Origin: Nitrospinia bacterium
GTDB taxonomy: Bacteria; Nitrospinota; Nitrospinia; Nitrospinales; JAJDAT01
Direction: 5' to 3'
DNA: 64,000 bases
Assembly: GCA_029261715.1 (NCBI GenBank)
Contig: JAJDAT010000012.1
Location: forward strand, 1 to 64,000
Position 1 is the first letter of the stretch, and every line of letters starts with the position of its first letter. Positions 63,790 through 64,000 of this stretch are shown in pieces. The notes below the pieces were generated by a model. It did no database searches and was not told the origin of the DNA. It was given only the letters and a program-made list of their open reading frames with translations. The translations under genes were made by a program, and so were the position numbers.

Positions 63790-64000
63790 CTCGATTTAAA
63801 TAGTCCCTTCCTCCTATAAACACCCCCTCCTAAAGCAGACGTGACAATGTGTACGTTGTTTCTAATATAACGTTATTTTAAAGCCACGAGAATAAAATCC
63901 ACTTGTGGGACTTAGATAATTAGGAGAGTGAATAAATTCAAATATGCACTTCCTCTAAGTCGTTCAACTCCAAGTAGGTAACAACATTCAGTTTATCCAT
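63790..64000. other. Window end, no gene
   Basis: The last 210 bases contain no credible frame. A ggag-type site near 63921 is followed only by a 17-codon GTG frame. Confidence 0.4.

Noticed and set aside
1-64000. CRISPR arrays, rRNA or tRNA genes
   Set aside because: No regularly spaced direct repeats and no rRNA or complete tRNA structures were recognised.

Overview
This is a 64 kb chromosomal stretch of a low-GC (roughly 37% by eye) Gram-negative bacterium. Outer-membrane TonB-dependent receptors, lipoproteins with lipoboxes, periplasmic YfiR proteins and Shine-Dalgarno-led genes place it among diderm bacteria. Many hybrid histidine kinases, TPR proteins and a bacteriohemerythrin fusion suggest a free-living, probably aquatic organism in the proteobacteria / former Deltaproteobacteria / Nitrospinota range. 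No rRNA, tRNA or CRISPR array was recognised, and the phylum cannot be fixed from the sequence alone.

Layout. 0-3 kb: the end of an unknown gene, then a minus-strand TonB receptor-YfiR pair. 3-4.2 kb: a long gene-free stretch with an orphan hairpin. 4.2-10.3 kb: accessory genes, including a gene with an in-frame TAG, EndA-like and thermonuclease-like proteins that each carry a changed catalytic residue, a divergent XRE regulator pair with a C39-like peptidase, and small orphans. 10.3-16.4 kb: a CDF metal exporter, a large TPR protein whose 3' end is frameshifted, and a probable ADP-ribosyltransferase. 16.4-17.7 kb: a gene graveyard with a deletion scar of a bufferin operon (BufA1/DUF2282 fused to BufC/DUF2063) and the stump of a hybrid kinase. 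17.7-22 kb: signalling genes. 22-24.3 kb: three Hsp20 genes, the last membrane-anchored. 24.3-31.8 kb: a lipoprotein hydrolase with kinesin-light-chain-like TPRs, an MBL-CNB-CNB-hemerythrin fusion, DUF1835 and SGNH proteins. 31.8-39.4 kb: a phage/plasmid-like replication module (CI-type repressor, Cys-rich protein, primase-polymerase, UvrD-like helicase, Mor-like protein) with no integrase. 39.7-46.7 kb: ordinary accessory metabolism (HxlR, MOSC, RtcB, NAT, GNAT) and a frameshifted HEAT/secretin-like gene. 46.8-49.4 kb: a SIR2-TPR protein, the best single candidate for an antiphage NADase. 50-54 kb: MarC, VOC, TPR and Nfu genes.

54.2-63.8 kb is the most striking locus. It runs in one direction: TonB receptor, YfiR, CHASE8-HAMP hybrid kinase with two receivers and Hpt, REC-HD-GYP phosphodiesterase, a second CHASE8 hybrid kinase, and a lone receiver. 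In the known Yfi system, periplasmic YfiR controls the CHASE8-HAMP-GGDEF cyclase YfiN. Here the same input module sits on histidine kinases and the visible c-di-GMP output is an HD-GYP enzyme. A YfiR C-terminal scar before the second kinase shows that a yfiR-kinase segment was tandemly duplicated.

Several genes are broken by homopolymer frameshifts or in-frame TAG codons. Some may be sequencing errors, some true decay, and one (A AAA AAG in the TPR gene) matches a programmed -1 slippery site. TAG is a normal stop here in about eight intact genes, so general amber recoding is unlikely.
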